This document shows positions 38,213 through 49,726 of a stretch of DNA of 64,000 nt, in pieces. A program made the position numbers and the translations under genes. The notes below the pieces were generated by a model. That model had not been told where the DNA came from, made no database searches, and saw only the letters and a program-made list of their open reading frames with translations. This DNA comes from Shewanella oneidensis MR-1 (GTDB lineage: Bacteria > Pseudomonadota > Gammaproteobacteria > Enterobacterales > Shewanellaceae): contig NC_004347.2 of assembly GCF_000146165.2 (NCBI RefSeq), forward strand, positions 3,194,778-3,258,777, given 5' to 3'. The number at the start of each line of letters is the position of its first letter. The stretch's first letter is position 1.

Positions 38213-38240
38213 ATAAAAAGCGCCGTTTGGCGCTTTTTAT
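38213..38240 (+). terminator. Terminator of the RND-rhodanese operon
   Basis: A 12-bp stem (38213-38224 with 38229-38240) with loop GTTT and a run of five T lies 23 bases after the rhodanese stop. Confidence 0.9.
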
Positions 38241-38765
38241 TTATCAGCTTGTTACCCACATTTTTATACTACACACCATTCAGCCAATAATACTGTTCAC
38301 TCATCATGATGAAGCCAAAAAATTGGCAAACGACAAACCTCTGACACCTAAATTCAATAAAACCGCATAATCAATCACTTGAATAAAAGTCTATTTTTTA
38401 ACACTAAACAAAAGACTAATTTAGATATATTTAATTCCAAAAGGGTATAATCTTTATTTTCAACAAGTAAACAATCAAAAACCCATCAGTAGGATACTTT
38501 TGAAAATAAAAATTCTCTTAACCTTATTCATTATTATCACATAAATATCAAAAAACATGCGTTACAACTTGTTACACATGATTATTTATTCCACATTACC
38601 GCATAAACACGCCCTCACCTTACGAGTCACCATACCGTTAACAATTAATTTACAATACCCTTAGTCAAAGATAGATTCACTAAATGAATGGCATCTATGT
38701 TGTAGTTATTCTTTAAAAGCAAAAAATAATAATGATTAACACTAAATCTAACATGGAAGAAAAAT
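38241..38765. other. Long AT-rich intergenic region before the subtilase gene
   Basis: 525 bases with no supported gene. Visible: a TATAAT hexamer at 38446-38451 without a clear -35, and a 14-codon frame from TTG 38500 to TAA 38544 that reads like the start of a signal peptide (MKIKILLTLFIIIT) with AGGA upstream. The latter could be a decayed gene, a leader peptide or chance. Several dyads such as GTTACAACTTGTTAC near 38562 are also seen. The region probably carries the subtilase regulatory sequences. Confidence 0.4.
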
Positions 38766-41189
38766 ATGAGAATCGATAAAACCACAAAGATAGCGCTAAG
38801 TTTATCCAGCTTAGCGATTGCAATCTCGGCTGGTGTGAATGCGGCACCAGAAGCACTTGGTTTTGCCGCTGCAATGCAATCACAGACCTCACCATTGCCT
38901 AAACGCTATATCGTTAAATTTAAAAACGCCGATGCTGCAGTACAAATTTCTGCTGAAAATGTTCAAGCAAGCGATCAACTTCCTACCACCATGAATTACC
39001 AACCTCAGGTGGCAGAAATCAGCGCGCAGCACAGCGTGCTCAATAAAGCCAACGCCAGAGAAATGAAACGAATAGGCCGCAGCAATAGCTACTCGGTCAA
39101 ACTGGATAACACCAGTCTTAAGGCATTAAAAGCACGTACTGATGTGGAGTATGTTGAAGAAGACGCCCCACGCCGCTTTTTAACTGAAACGACACCTTGG
39201 GGACAAACCTATGTTGGGGCGACTCAATTAAGTGATAGCCAAGCGGGTAATCGTACTATCTGTATTATTGACTCAGGCTATGATCGCGCACATCCAGATT
39301 TAAGCGGTAACAATGTCACAGGAACCAATAACTCTGGTACGGGTAACTGGTTTGAACCCGGTAATAATAACGCTCACGGCACTCACGTTGCCGGAACCAT
39401 TGCAGCAATTGCGAACAATGATGGGGTGATAGGCGTGATGCCCAATCAAAATACCAATATCCATGTGATTAAAGTATTTAACGAGGCAGGTTGGGGTTAC
39501 TCGTCTTCGCTAGTATCAGCAGTCGATACCTGCGTAAATAACGGCGCCAATGTGGTCACCATGAGTTTAGGCGGTGCTGGCTCAAGTACAACCGAGCGCA
39601 ATGCTCTAGCAGCCCATTACAATAATGGCGTACTTCTTATTGCCGCTGCTGGTAACGATGGTAACAATACCCATAGCTATCCAGCCTCCTACGATTCTGT
39701 CATGTCAGTGGCGTCTGTCGATAGCAACAAAGACCATTCTGCTTTCTCTCAATACACTAACCAAGTTGAAATATCTGGCCCCGGAGAAGCCATCCTCTCA
39801 ACAGTGACCCGCGGAGAAGGCCGTTTGGCGGATATCACTATCGGTGGTCAGTCTTACTTTAACTCAGGCGTAGTACCGCATAATCGCTTTACGCCATCGG
39901 GCAGCAACTATGCACCAAATCCTTACAATGGCACGGCAACGGCGACCTTAGCCGAGTGTACAGTCAGCGGTTCAACCTTTAACTGCGGCAACATGACCAA
40001 CAAAGTGTGTTTAGTTGAGCGTGTAGGTAACCAAGGTACTGCCTACCCAGAAATTAATGCTGTTAAAGCCTGTAAAACTGCGGGAGCGAGCGCCGTTATT
40101 GTTTACAGTAACAGCGCCTTACCTGGATTACAGAATCCTTTCCTCGTTGATGCCAATAGTGAAATCAATATGGTGTCCGTCTCTGTTGACCGCACAACCG
40201 GTTTAGCACTTCGCAATCAATTAGGTGCGACAGTAACCGTCAGCAACCAAGGCAATAAGGACTATGAGTACTACAACGGCACCTCAATGGCGACTCCACA
40301 CGTGTCAGGTGTAGCGACATTAGTATGGAGCTACCATCCACAATGTAGCGCGGCGCAAATACGTAATGCGCTCAAACAAACCGCGGAAGACTTAGGTACT
40401 GCTGGTCGCGACGATAAAACGGGCTATGGTTTAGTCAATGCCATGGCAGCTAAAGCCTTCTTAGATGCTTCGTGTAATGGCCCTATAGATCCTGTCGATC
40501 CACCTCCTACAGATGGTGTACTGGTCAATGGCGTACCTAAGACAGGGTTAGCTGGCGCTGCCAGTGAAGAACTGCATTTCTCGTTTGAAGTGCCACAGGG
40601 TGCAACCAACTTAGGTTTTGTCATGAACGGTGGAACAGGAGATGCGGATCTGTACGTGCAATACGGTGCTGCACCAACAACCTCAAACTATGATTGCCGT
40701 CCATACAAAGGGGGTAATAGCGAGTCTTGCCCTATCAGCAACGTCCAATCAGGTACTTATTATGTGATGGTTAAAGGTTATACCGCGTTTAGTGGGGTAT
40801 CGTTAACGGCCAGTTATACTGCGGGTGGAACACCGCCAACAGCGCCATCAAACTATAGCAATACCGATAACTACAATATTCCAGACAACAAAACAGCGGG
40901 GATCAGCAGTCCCATTACCGTGACCCGCACGGGTAACTCAGGTACTGTTACAGCCGTAGTCAATATTGTTCATCCCTATATCGGCGATTTAAAAGTGCAG
41001 CTCATTAGCCCAAGCGGCCAAATATCAACATTGCACAATAGAACAGGTGCTGGCACCGACAATATCAATAAGAGCTACACCGTTGATATGACGGGTGTTG
41101 AGTCAAGCGGTGTGTGGAAACTTAAAGCGGTAGATAGCGGCCGTGGTGACGCCGGTTATATCGATAGCTGGGAACTGAAATTCCAATAA
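38766..41189 (+). CDS. Secreted S8 subtilisin-like protease with PA, PPC and P domains
   Basis: An 807-residue secreted serine protease. Signal peptide (about 1-26, cut near VNA), I9-type propeptide inhibitor (about 45-135, PKRYIVKFKNADAA), then the S8 domain with Asp about 168 (IIDSGYD), His about 204 (HGTHVAGT) and Ser about 506 (GTSMATPHVSG). A protease-associated (PA) domain is inserted in the catalytic domain (about 370-480). A PPC domain (about 590-685) and a proprotein-convertase P domain (about 695-807, ending in DSWELKFQ) follow. All catalytic residues are intact. Likely exported by Sec and then across the outer membrane by type II secretion, by analogy with Vibrio and Pseudoalteromonas enzymes of this layout. 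Confidence 0.93.
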   Translation: MRIDKTTKIALSLSSLAIAISAGVNAAPEALGFAAAMQSQTSPLPKRYIVKFKNADAAVQISAENVQASDQLPTTMNYQPQVAEISAQHSVLNKANAREMKRIGRSNSYSVKLDNTSLKALKARTDVEYVEEDAPRRFLTETTPWGQTYVGATQLSDSQAGNRTICIIDSGYDRAHPDLSGNNVTGTNNSGTGNWFEPGNNNAHGTHVAGTIAAIANNDGVIGVMPNQNTNIHVIKVFNEAGWGYSSSLVSAVDTCVNNGANVVTMSLGGAGSSTTERNALAAHYNNGVLLIAAAGNDGNNTHSYPASYDSVMSVASVDSNKDHSAFSQYTNQVEISGPGEAILSTVTRGEGRLADITIGGQSYFNSGVVPHNRFTPSGSNYAPNPYNGTATATLAECTVSGSTFNCGNMTNKVCLVERVGNQGTAYPEINAVKACKTAGASAVIVYSNSALPGLQNPFLVDANSEINMVSVSVDRTTGLALRNQLGATVTVSNQGNKDYEYYNGTSMATPHVSGVATLVWSYHPQCSAAQIRNALKQTAEDLGTAGRDDKTGYGLVNAMAAKAFLDASCNGPIDPVDPPPTDGVLVNGVPKTGLAGAASEELHFSFEVPQGATNLGFVMNGGTGDADLYVQYGAAPTTSNYDCRPYKGGNSESCPISNVQSGTYYVMVKGYTAFSGVSLTASYTAGGTPPTAPSNYSNTDNYNIPDNKTAGISSPITVTRTGNSGTVTAVVNIVHPYIGDLKVQLISPSGQISTLHNRTGAGTDNINKSYTVDMTGVESSGVWKLKAVDSGRGDAGYIDSWELKFQ

Positions 41190-41271
41190 TCACGGCCTAA
41201 ATAACCTGAGCCGCTGAATAGGCATCTTTTCGGGCCTCTTTACGTTGCTCTGTCTAACCATAGCTCGAACA

Positions 41272-41297
41272 CAAGAGCCTGCAATTGCAGGCTCTTT
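41272..41297. terminator. Bidirectional terminator between subtilase and yaeQ
   Basis: A perfect 24-bp palindrome (41273-41284 with 41285-41296, AAGAGCCTGCAA arm) forms a strong hairpin; it separates two convergent genes. Confidence 0.75.
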
Positions 41298-41299
41298 GC

Positions 41300-41845
41300 T
41301 TATTGATAATCTTTAAGTATTTCAGGCTCAATCAACACACTGTGCTCATTGTCAGATAGCCAAACCTGCCCTTCACTGATGGACACTTGCAGCGACATAG
41401 TCCGGCTCACTAACGCCTCCATCGCAGTCACCGACTCTTCGGCAATATTCCATACTTTCAAATTTTTATAGCGCTCTAATGCTGCTTGATTCTGTTTCCA
41501 CCAAATGGGGACACTACGACCACCGTAGGTAAACAGCTGCACCGCTTTCGCGCGACCACTGGCTTTTCGCAGCCATTTTTCATCCGCTTGGCCAAACTCA
41601 ATCCATAGGTCAACTTCTCCAGAGAGGCTCTTGTCCCATAGTTCGGGTTCATCGTCGACGCACAGGCCCTTAGTAAAACTTAAGGTCTCAGAGGCATTGA
41701 GGATAAATGCCAACAGGCGAACCATCATGCGCCCATCCGTTTCCGAGGGATGCTGCGCCAATGTCAGCTGATGATCTTGATAATAACCCCGGTCCATATC
41801 GGCTATCTGAAGGTTGACCTTAAACACCGTCGCTTTAAGCGCCAT
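41300..41845 (-). CDS. yaeQ: YaeQ family protein
   Basis: A 181-residue cytoplasmic protein of the YaeQ family, with a fold related to PD-(D/E)XK nucleases. The start MALKATVFKVNLQIADMDRGYY and the SGEVDLWIEFGQADEKWLRKASGRA segment, which contains the acidic nuclease-like residues, match the family. ATG at 41845 gives the exact length of the E. coli protein; the eight-residue upstream extension is not conserved. Function is unknown; early reports of a transcription-elongation role are not general. Confidence 0.9.
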   Translation of the reverse strand: MALKATVFKVNLQIADMDRGYYQDHQLTLAQHPSETDGRMMVRLLAFILNASETLSFTKGLCVDDEPELWDKSLSGEVDLWIEFGQADEKWLRKASGRAKAVQLFTYGGRSVPIWWKQNQAALERYKNLKVWNIAEESVTAMEALVSRTMSLQVSISEGQVWLSDNEHSVLIEPEILKDYQ

Positions 41846-41930
41846 AGTAAGTCCTAACGTTAACGACAAAAAATTACGGCGAGTCTACCTAAGACTCGCC
41901 GCCAGCTCAAACAAAGTCGATTGAAAATAC

Positions 41931-42842
41931 TTAAATCGCACCAGGGCGCAAATGCTTCGCAACTGGGAAGTGCGCCTTTAGCTGATTAATTTTTTGCGTA
42001 TCTGCAACAATCAGCATCCTTGTGCCCTGCTCATATTCATGGCTAATTTCACTCAGCGTTGGTAATCCGCCTCGGTTAGCATCACGGCGAACAAATTCTG
42101 ACAATTCATTCGTTAGGCTCTCTTGGCTGTAAATCCAATCAAGGCGTTGCAATAAGGGCATGGCCGCCAGCGGCAATAATTCGACTGGAGTAGCCTCATC
42201 CAGTAATAAGATTTCTCCGCGGCTGACGATATGATTAAAGGCATTTTGATAATGTTCTAGCGTGCGCGCGTCAAACCTATCGCCATTAGTATCGAAAAAT
42301 CGTTCCCAAAATAACCGACGGGTGGCAGTTTTGGTCAGTCTTTGTTGCACTTCGATGCGTTTATCCGCCACGAAATCAAATAAGGGTTTTAGGGATTGTG
42401 GCAGGCTGGTTTCTAACCTTGATCTAATGGTTCGGGCAAACACAGGCGCGGCCCCCGCGGTGCTGATCGCCACCACAAGGCGCCCTCTATCCACTATGGA
42501 TGGGGTGATAAAACGACAAAAAGCAGGATTATCAACGGCATTGACCCAAATTCCACGTTCTGTGGCTAAGGTTGCTAATTCACTATTGAGTTTATCGTCA
42601 GCCGTTGCGAGATAAATAAGATCGTAATTTTGAATGTCCGCCTGTACGACGGACCGTTGAGACAATAATATTCGCCCTTTATCAGCATAGGCTTGCACCT
42701 CTGTATTCACCTCTGGCGCAATAACATGGATATTCGCTTCGGTACGCGTCAACAAAGCGAGTTTACGACTCGCGACATCCCCAGCCCCAACAAGTAGGAC
42801 ATTGAGATTAACGGTATCAATAAATAACGGGAAATATTGCAT
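41931..42842 (-). CDS. Precorrin-2 dehydrogenase / sirohydrochlorin ferrochelatase (Met8-like)
   Basis: Converts precorrin-2 to sirohydrochlorin with NAD+ and then inserts iron to make sirohaem, the cofactor of sulfite and nitrite reductases. It is the N-terminal part of CysG as a separate protein (303 residues): dinucleotide-binding VGAGDVASRKLALL at about 17-30, then the STAGAAPVFARTIRSRLE segment near residue 128, both family hallmarks. The C-terminal methylase domain of CysG is missing, so methylation must be provided by a separate CobA. About 100 C-terminal residues after 200 are less typical. Upstream is a 334-base gap with a perfect 38-bp palindrome. Confidence 0.9.
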   Translation of the reverse strand: MQYFPLFIDTVNLNVLLVGAGDVASRKLALLTRTEANIHVIAPEVNTEVQAYADKGRILLSQRSVVQADIQNYDLIYLATADDKLNSELATLATERGIWVNAVDNPAFCRFITPSIVDRGRLVVAISTAGAAPVFARTIRSRLETSLPQSLKPLFDFVADKRIEVQQRLTKTATRRLFWERFFDTNGDRFDARTLEHYQNAFNHIVSRGEILLLDEATPVELLPLAAMPLLQRLDWIYSQESLTNELSEFVRRDANRGGLPTLSEISHEYEQGTRMLIVADTQKINQLKAHFPVAKHLRPGAI

Positions 42843-43040
42843 CGCTTAGGCCTACAAAATATTGCGTAAAAACAAGCTTAAATCATTTAACAGAAGTACC
42901 AGAGTTACTCCCTGTTCTAACTTATCTCAACATTCGGCTCGACTAGCTCGAGTTATGCCGCACAATCAACCCCATAACATGAGTAGAAACATTATCTTAG
43001 GGAAAATGCTTAGGTGTATGTGATAGTGTTGAGAAACTGC

Positions 43041-43078
43041 TATTCATTGTAGATTATCATGATAATCTACAATGAATA
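43041..43078. repeat. Perfect 38-bp palindrome
   Basis: TATTCATTGTAGATTATCA is followed immediately by its exact reverse complement. There is no loop and no T-run, so it is not a typical terminator. It lies about 200 bases upstream of the precorrin-2 dehydrogenase start and 100 bases beyond the DUF2007 gene stop. It could be a dimeric regulator site or a cruciform-prone sequence. Confidence 0.8.
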
Positions 43079-43177
43079 CTCAATAATATGAATATGTTAG
43101 ACAATTTTTATCTAAGCGCTTTGCGCAGTGATGGAGGGAGTTGCTAGCCTAAATGTGCAGGCTAATTGATTCATAAG

Positions 43178-43495
43178 TTAATTATGGCTCTCGCTACGCT
43201 CGGCACTGCAATGCCAACACAATTCAAAACTGCCCTCGTTGATCTCATGGCACTGTAGACATTGCCATTGCGGGCTAATCACATCTAAGGCGCTTAGCTG
43301 TGCTTGCGCTTTAGCCAGTTGCGACTCTCGTACCCAAAGCTCCACATTGTGTAGAGCGGCAGGTAACTCACCCACGCCCCCCAATAAAGCCTCACCACGT
43401 AATTCAACATGAATGCCACAGGCTTCTAATAATCCTTTCCATGTATGGGCCTGTAACAGGTTTCCATCAGCAATTAACGTCTTACGTTCTTCCAT
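43178..43495 (-). CDS. DUF2007 protein with C-terminal zinc ribbon
   Basis: A 105-residue cytoplasmic protein: a DUF2007 (putative signal-transducing, PII-like) domain at about 1-70, starting EERKTLIADGNLLQAHTWKGLL, then a zinc ribbon with CLQC and CWHC cysteine pairs. The frame runs upstream to 43609, but ATG at 43495 has AGGAAG eight bases upstream and matches known starts. Function is unknown. It is the last gene on its strand before the secDF terminator region. Confidence 0.82.
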   Translation of the reverse strand: MEERKTLIADGNLLQAHTWKGLLEACGIHVELRGEALLGGVGELPAALHNVELWVRESQLAKAQAQLSALDVISPQWQCLQCHEINEGSFELCWHCSAERSESHN

Positions 43496-43682
43496 GCGAC
43501 TTCCTACTGCATTTATCTTAAAAAAAATAGAGGCTGCCGACATGCTACTGTGAAATAACTTTGCCTGTCGAGTGCTGTTTTTTGCATCAGATGTTAATCC
43601 ATTTAACATTTACCTTTACAGCATTAGTGACTATAAAGGTGTGAGTTTGCTAGCAGATTATAGAAAGATAAAAATTTAGACG

Positions 43683-43712
43683 AAAAAAATGCCACTCAAA
43701 AAGTGGCATTTT
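43683..43712 (-). terminator. Terminator after secF
   Basis: An 11-bp stem (43686-43696 with 43702-43712, ATGCCACT core) with five-base loop and, on the minus strand, a run of seven T, about 45 bases after the secF stop. Confidence 0.88.
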
Positions 43713-43756
43713 CCTCAACAATATTGGTACCTAAAACTCAGTACCTTTAATAAAAC

Positions 43757-44704
43757 TTACGGCATCATTGATGGTTGATCAGCGCCTTCTTTTTCTATCT
43801 CAGCTGGCATCATCGACTCGCGATTCACCCCAAGTTTAATGGCTAAATAGGTCGCTACATAAACTGAAGAGTAAGTCCCCACACTTATCCCAAGTAATAG
43901 CGCGGCCGCAAAGCCGTGGATCATGGAACCACCGCTTAAGAACAGCGCCACCACTACGACTAAAGTGGTTCCCATAGTAATGATGGTTCGACTCATAGTT
44001 TGGGTAATAGAGACGTTAACCACTTCTTCTGGCTCACTTTTTCTCATTTTCAAGAAGTTTTCACGCACCCTATCAAATACCACAATGGTATCGTTTAGGG
44101 AGTAACCAACCACTGTTAATACCCCTGCTAACACGGTTAAATCAAACTCCATTTGCGTGAGTGAAAATACGCCTAAAGTTACCATCACGTCATGGGCTAA
44201 CGCCGCAACTGCACCGGTGGCAAGGCGCCACTCAAAGCGAAATGCGATATAGATCATGATGCAGATTAATGCAACCAGAACTGCTAAACCGCCTTGTTCG
44301 GCAAGTTCTTTACCCACTTGTGGGCCAACAAACTCAACTCGTTTTTGCACAACATTAGGATCTAGTTGCTGGGCAAATTTAACAATCTCCACCACTTGGA
44401 CATCACTACTGATACCTTCTTTGACCGGGAGGCGCACTAAAACATCACGGCTCGAACCGTAATTTTGCACCACGGCACTACTGGTTTCAGGTGTTGTTAG
44501 TTGTGAACGAAACTGGTTTAAGTCGACAGGGGTCGAAAATGACATTTCCACCACTGTACCACCTGTAAAATCCAGTCCCCAATTCAAGCCTTTAGTCGCC
44601 AATAGCACGATGGAGCCAAGCACAAGAACGGCTGACATAATACTGACCGGCAAGGCATGCTTAAGGAAGTTTACCGTCCGTTTTAAAGATAAAATCTCTA
44701 ACAT
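43757..44704 (-). CDS. secF: Protein translocase subunit SecF
   Basis: Inner-membrane subunit that with SecD uses the proton gradient to complete export through SecYEG. A 315-residue protein with six transmembrane helices, starting MLEILSLKRTVNFLKHALPVS; WGLDFTGGTVVEM near residue 38 is the conserved periplasmic start, and VGYSLNDTIVVFDRVREN, near residue 210, the family motif in the fourth/fifth helix region. ATG at 44704 has a GGGAGC ribosome site; the frame extends upstream into the secD gap without support. It is 13 bases after the secD stop in the order yajC-secD-secF. Confidence 0.97.
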   Translation of the reverse strand: MLEILSLKRTVNFLKHALPVSIMSAVLVLGSIVLLATKGLNWGLDFTGGTVVEMSFSTPVDLNQFRSQLTTPETSSAVVQNYGSSRDVLVRLPVKEGISSDVQVVEIVKFAQQLDPNVVQKRVEFVGPQVGKELAEQGGLAVLVALICIMIYIAFRFEWRLATGAVAALAHDVMVTLGVFSLTQMEFDLTVLAGVLTVVGYSLNDTIVVFDRVRENFLKMRKSEPEEVVNVSITQTMSRTIITMGTTLVVVVALFLSGGSMIHGFAAALLLGISVGTYSSVYVATYLAIKLGVNRESMMPAEIEKEGADQPSMMP

Positions 44705-44717
44705 GATTAAAGCTCCC

Positions 44718-46568
44718 TTATATCGACAGAGTCTGAATGCGCTTACCACCCCAAACCGCGTTCACTATGGCTCGGGTTCCGACGATTGCAGTAAACATCG
44801 AGGTTGCAATACCTATCATCAGGGTCACAGCAAAACCTTTTACTGCGCCAGAACCCACGGCAAAGAGAATCAATGCGGTGATAAAGGTGGTGATGTTCGA
44901 ATCGGCAATGGATGAAAAGGCATTGGCATACCCCTCTTGAATCGCCTGCTGCACACTACGTCCTGCGCGGATCTCATCTCGAATACGCTCATAAATTAGT
45001 ACGTTGCCGTCAACTGCCATACCAATGGTTAATACCATACCGGCAATACCCGGTAAGGTAAGAACAGCACCAGGGATCATTGACATCACGCCTACGATCA
45101 TCACTAGGTTCATGGTCAAGGCGATATTGGCAATCAAGCCAAAGGCACGGTAGTAAATCAGCATAAATAGCACGACCGCCCCCATACTCCAGAGCATGGC
45201 ATTGATACCGCTTGCGATGTTTTCCGCACCGAGGCTTGGACCAATAGTACGTTCTTCTACAATCGATACTGGCGCGATCAAAGCACCCGCACGCAGCAAT
45301 AATGCGAGGTTCTGTGCTTCACCATGGCTTAAACCTGTGATAACAAAGTTACGGCCTAAACGCGCTTGAATGGTCGCTACTGAAATCACCTCTTCGATTT
45401 TCAGCATCTTAACGCTGCCATCAGCGTTACGTTCACCACTGTCTTTATATTCAATGAACAAGGTCGCCATCGGTTTACCGATATTGTCCTTTGTCACGTT
45501 AGAGAAAATGGTACCGCCTTTAGCATCGAGGTTAATGCTCACCTGAGGACGGCTGTATTGGTCAAAACTAGGTTGTGCGCCAGTGATATGATCACCCGTT
45601 AGCATCACTTCCTTCTTGAGCACTACTTGACCACCTTCACGGCGTTGATACACCTCAGAACCAGCAGGAACGCGACCCGCTTGCGCCGCATTAGCGTCAG
45701 CTTTGTCATCGACCATATGGAATTCAATCGATGCTGTTGCACCTAGAATTTCTTTCGCACGAGCAGTATCTTGAACCCCAGGCAGCTCGACGATAATACG
45801 CTCAGCACCTTGACGTTGCACCACAGGCTCAGATACCCCTAACTCGTTAACACGGTTACGGATTGTGGTAATGTTTTGCTGCAACGCTTCCTCTTTCACC
45901 TGCTTAAGATAGGTTTCGCTCATCACGGCTTGCAGGGCGAAATCTTCGCCTTTGCTTACATCGGAGAACACCATATCGTTGCTGCGGGATTTTAAGAAAC
46001 GTTCTGCACTGGCTAAACTTTCTGCATCACGGAATTTGATTTCAATCCCTTGAGCATTAATGCGAATGCCAGCGTAACGGATTTTTTCTTCACGTAATTG
46101 TGAGCGGAAATCGGCCACTTTGGCCTCTTCCATCTTACGAATGGCTTCGCCCATATCCACTTCCATCAGGAAGTGTACTCCACCACGAAGATCGAGGCCG
46201 AGTTTCATTGGGCTACCACCCATAGACTCGAGCCACTTTGGGGTTGCTGGAGCAAGGTTAAGTGCCACGGTAAATTTGTCACCTAACGCTTCGGCAATCA
46301 CTTCTTTTGCAAGTAATTGTTGATCCGCGTTTTGTACACGGACCAACAATTGACCTTTTTCAAGCTCAGAGCGCTTTACCGCAATGCCCTTACTGGCTAA
46401 CAGTTCGTTCACTCTGGCTTGGGTAGATGCTGTGACTTCAGCACCTCGAGTCGCCACTACTTGCACCGCATGATCTTCACCGAACAGGTTAGGTACGGCA
46501 TAGAAACAACCTATGGCGATGATAAGCACCACCATAATGTTCTTCCACATTGGGTATTTATTTAACAC
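44718..46568 (-). CDS. secD: Protein translocase subunit SecD
   Basis: Proton-driven partner of SecF, 616 residues, the usual length. Six transmembrane helices with a large P1 periplasmic domain after the first: [27 protein letters not shown] is cut into cytosolic start and first helix, then [17 protein letters not shown] (about 123-139), and the C-terminal [17 protein letters not shown] motif with the key aspartate near residue 519. It lies 17 bases after yajC, in one operon with tgt upstream, as in many gammaproteobacteria. Confidence 0.97.
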   Translation of the reverse strand: MLNKYPMWKNIMVVLIIAIGCFYAVPNLFGEDHAVQVVATRGAEVTASTQARVNELLASKGIAVKRSELEKGQLLVRVQNADQQLLAKEVIAEALGDKFTVALNLAPATPKWLESMGGSPMKLGLDLRGGVHFLMEVDMGEAIRKMEEAKVADFRSQLREEKIRYAGIRINAQGIEIKFRDAESLASAERFLKSRSNDMVFSDVSKGEDFALQAVMSETYLKQVKEEALQQNITTIRNRVNELGVSEPVVQRQGAERIIVELPGVQDTARAKEILGATASIEFHMVDDKADANAAQAGRVPAGSEVYQRREGGQVVLKKEVMLTGDHITGAQPSFDQYSRPQVSINLDAKGGTIFSNVTKDNIGKPMATLFIEYKDSGERNADGSVKMLKIEEVISVATIQARLGRNFVITGLSHGEAQNLALLLRAGALIAPVSIVEERTIGPSLGAENIASGINAMLWSMGAVVLFMLIYYRAFGLIANIALTMNLVMIVGVMSMIPGAVLTLPGIAGMVLTIGMAVDGNVLIYERIRDEIRAGRSVQQAIQEGYANAFSSIADSNITTFITALILFAVGSGAVKGFAVTLMIGIATSMFTAIVGTRAIVNAVWGGKRIQTLSI

Positions 46569-46585
46569 GCCTGAGCCCTCTTGGC

Positions 46586-46918
46586 TTACAACGACTGGAT
46601 AGAGCCCTTAGGCAATACAGCTGCAATGTAATCTTTTTTAATTGTAATTTGAGTTGTGTCATTCAAGCTCAGTAACACGTAGTCATTGTCATCGCTGATC
46701 TTTGCAATCTTGCCTAAGATACCGCCGCTGGTCAGGACTTCGTCACCTTTGCCGAGGGATGACATCAGATTTTTGTGCTCTTTAACGCGCTTTGATTGCG
46801 GACGGAAAATCATGAAATAGAAAATCAGGCCGAAAATCACCAGCATGAAAATCAATTCCATTGTGCCACCACCCTGTGGAGTGCCAGCGGCATTTGCATA
46901 TGCATTTGAAATAAACAT
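46586..46918 (-). CDS. yajC: Preprotein translocase subunit YajC
   Basis: A 110-residue accessory subunit of the SecDF-YajC complex: short N-terminal tail, one transmembrane helix (about 20-40, [17 protein letters not shown]) and the conserved [23 protein letters not shown] start of the cytoplasmic domain. Sits between tgt (26 bases upstream) and secD (17 bases downstream). Confidence 0.96.
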   Translation of the reverse strand: MFISNAYANAAGTPQGGGTMELIFMLVIFGLIFYFMIFRPQSKRVKEHKNLMSSLGKGDEVLTSGGILGKIAKISDDNDYVLLSLNDTTQITIKKDYIAAVLPKGSIQSL

Positions 46919-46944
46919 AGTTTTCTCTTCTTATTAGCAAAAAA

Positions 46945-48072
<1,128 letters not shown>

Positions 48073-48173
48073 TCACCTCGCCAGATAAACAGTCTGACTA
48101 CATTTGTAATGGCAAGCGCCATTTTGATTAACAATAGAGATAGGGACAGATCTAAAAGGTTCAACCTTTGGCT

Positions 48174-48210
48174 GAAAAAAATATCCGCCCACACTCAATG
48201 TGGGCGGCTA
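48174..48210 (-). terminator. Terminator between queA and tgt
   Basis: A 9-bp GC-rich stem (48185-48193 with 48199-48207) is followed on the minus strand by a run of seven T. It lies 24 bases after the queA stop, so tgt-yajC-secDF probably also has its own promoter. Confidence 0.88.
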
Positions 48211-48230
48211 TTTTAAAACAAAATCTTGGT

Positions 48231-49268
48231 CTAGTGAGCTTTTTTCGTCACAAACATGGCATCGCCATAGCTAAAGAAGCGATATTTTTGCTTGATAGCA
48301 TGTTGATACGCCGCCATAACATGTTCATAGCCAGCAAAGGCACTGACCAACATGATTAAGGTAGATTCAGGCAAGTGGAAGTTAGTCACCATGGCATCGA
48401 CCACTTGGAACTGGTAACCGGGGTAGATAAAAATATCCGTATCACCACTAAAAGCGTTGAGTTGACCAGCACTCGCGCGGGCTGCACTTTCTAATGAACG
48501 TACCGATGTTGTGCCAACAGCCACCACGCGATTACCCGCGGCTTTGGTTCTGGCAATTAAATCCACAACATCCTGTGGCACATTTGCCCACTCAGAATGC
48601 ATTTTATGCTCAAGCACATTATCCACGCGCACAGGCTGGAAAGTCCCCGCGCCCACATGCAAAGTCACAAATGCAATATTGACGCCCTTTGCCTTTAAGG
48701 CTTCAAGCATTGCATCGTCAAAATGAAGGCCCGCCGTTGGCGCAGCCACCGCACCGGGGTTTTGGTTATACACGGTTTGATAGCGCTCTTTATCAGCATC
48801 CTCATCGGGACGGTCGATATAAGGTGGCAGAGGCATATGCCCTACCGCCTCAAGCACTTCTAAAATTGAGAGTTCGGATAAGAGTTGAAGTTCAAATAAA
48901 GCATCGTGGCGCGCCATCATCTTCATCTCATAACCGCCATCGAGATGAATAATGCTATCCACCTTGGGGGATTTTGAACTGCGAACATGGGCGAGAATAC
49001 GCTTATCATCGAGCATACGCTCAACCAAAATCTCCAGTTTGCCACCACTGGCCTTTTGGCCGAATAAGCGCGCGGGGATCACGCGGGTATTGTTAAATAC
49101 CATTAAGTCACCGGGATTAATCATTCCGAGTAGATCGGTAAACTGTTTATCCACCAGCGTACCCGTGTTGCCATCTAAGGTTAACAGACGTGACGCATTA
49201 CGCTGCGCCATAGGATAACGAGCGATAAGTTCGTCAGGAAGATCGAAGGAAAAGTCTGTTACGCGCAT
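48231..49268 (-). CDS. queA: S-adenosylmethionine:tRNA ribosyltransferase-isomerase
   Basis: Forms epoxyqueuosine by transferring the ribosyl moiety of SAM to preQ1-modified tRNA, the step after tgt. A 345-residue protein starting [19 protein letters not shown], with the characteristic [12 protein letters not shown] (near residue 58), [17 protein letters not shown] (about 213-229) and [21 protein letters not shown] (about 293-313). Head of the queuosine/Sec group on the minus strand. Confidence 0.97.
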   Translation of the reverse strand: MRVTDFSFDLPDELIARYPMAQRNASRLLTLDGNTGTLVDKQFTDLLGMINPGDLMVFNNTRVIPARLFGQKASGGKLEILVERMLDDKRILAHVRSSKSPKVDSIIHLDGGYEMKMMARHDALFELQLLSELSILEVLEAVGHMPLPPYIDRPDEDADKERYQTVYNQNPGAVAAPTAGLHFDDAMLEALKAKGVNIAFVTLHVGAGTFQPVRVDNVLEHKMHSEWANVPQDVVDLIARTKAAGNRVVAVGTTSVRSLESAARASAGQLNAFSGDTDIFIYPGYQFQVVDAMVTNFHLPESTLIMLVSAFAGYEHVMAAYQHAIKQKYRFFSYGDAMFVTKKAH

Positions 49269-49332
49269 GCAATGGCCTCTAGATAGCTTAGAACGGCGGC
49301 TAGTCTATGGTTAGAGGCCCATAAGATCAAGA

Positions 49333-49542
49333 TTACTTGTTCGCTATATCCATCTCTACCACAGTCTCTGGCTCATTGAGTGTATTTGAGGCCAATGCCC
49401 CATCCACATCATATTGGGCTCGAGTGCGGGCAAAATGATCCATGCTGAAGCTGTGTTGTTCGTAGGGAATATCGACAAGGACTTTTTTACGTTTAGGGCG
49501 CTCGTCTTTTCCGAGCATTTTGGTGAACCAGTTCCACATCAT
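49333..49542 (-). CDS. Small conserved hypothetical protein
   Basis: A 69-residue basic-then-acidic protein, starting MMWNWFTKMLGKDERPKRKK and ending in a Glu/Asp-rich tail; no membrane helix or signal beyond a short hydrophobic start. AAGG lies nine bases upstream of the ATG. I cannot assign a family. Codon use and spacing are like its neighbours, so I treat it as a real, Shewanella-type hypothetical gene, located between queA and the divergent acpH. Confidence 0.6.
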   Translation of the reverse strand: MMWNWFTKMLGKDERPKRKKVLVDIPYEQHSFSMDHFARTRAQYDVDGALASNTLNEPETVVEMDIANK

Positions 49543-49726
49543 CCATGATCCTTAACAGGTTAATTGATTAGCACATTTGCAGGCGCTAGCGTCAATATTT
49601 ACCCAGCGATTAAAATACCAACTTAAGCGCTACCTAACAAAAGCCTTCTATTTTTGCCGATTTGCACTTTCCTCAGCGCGCCTGCCCATGATAACGTGAA
49701 CTAACGCGATTAACCAAGCACAAAAA

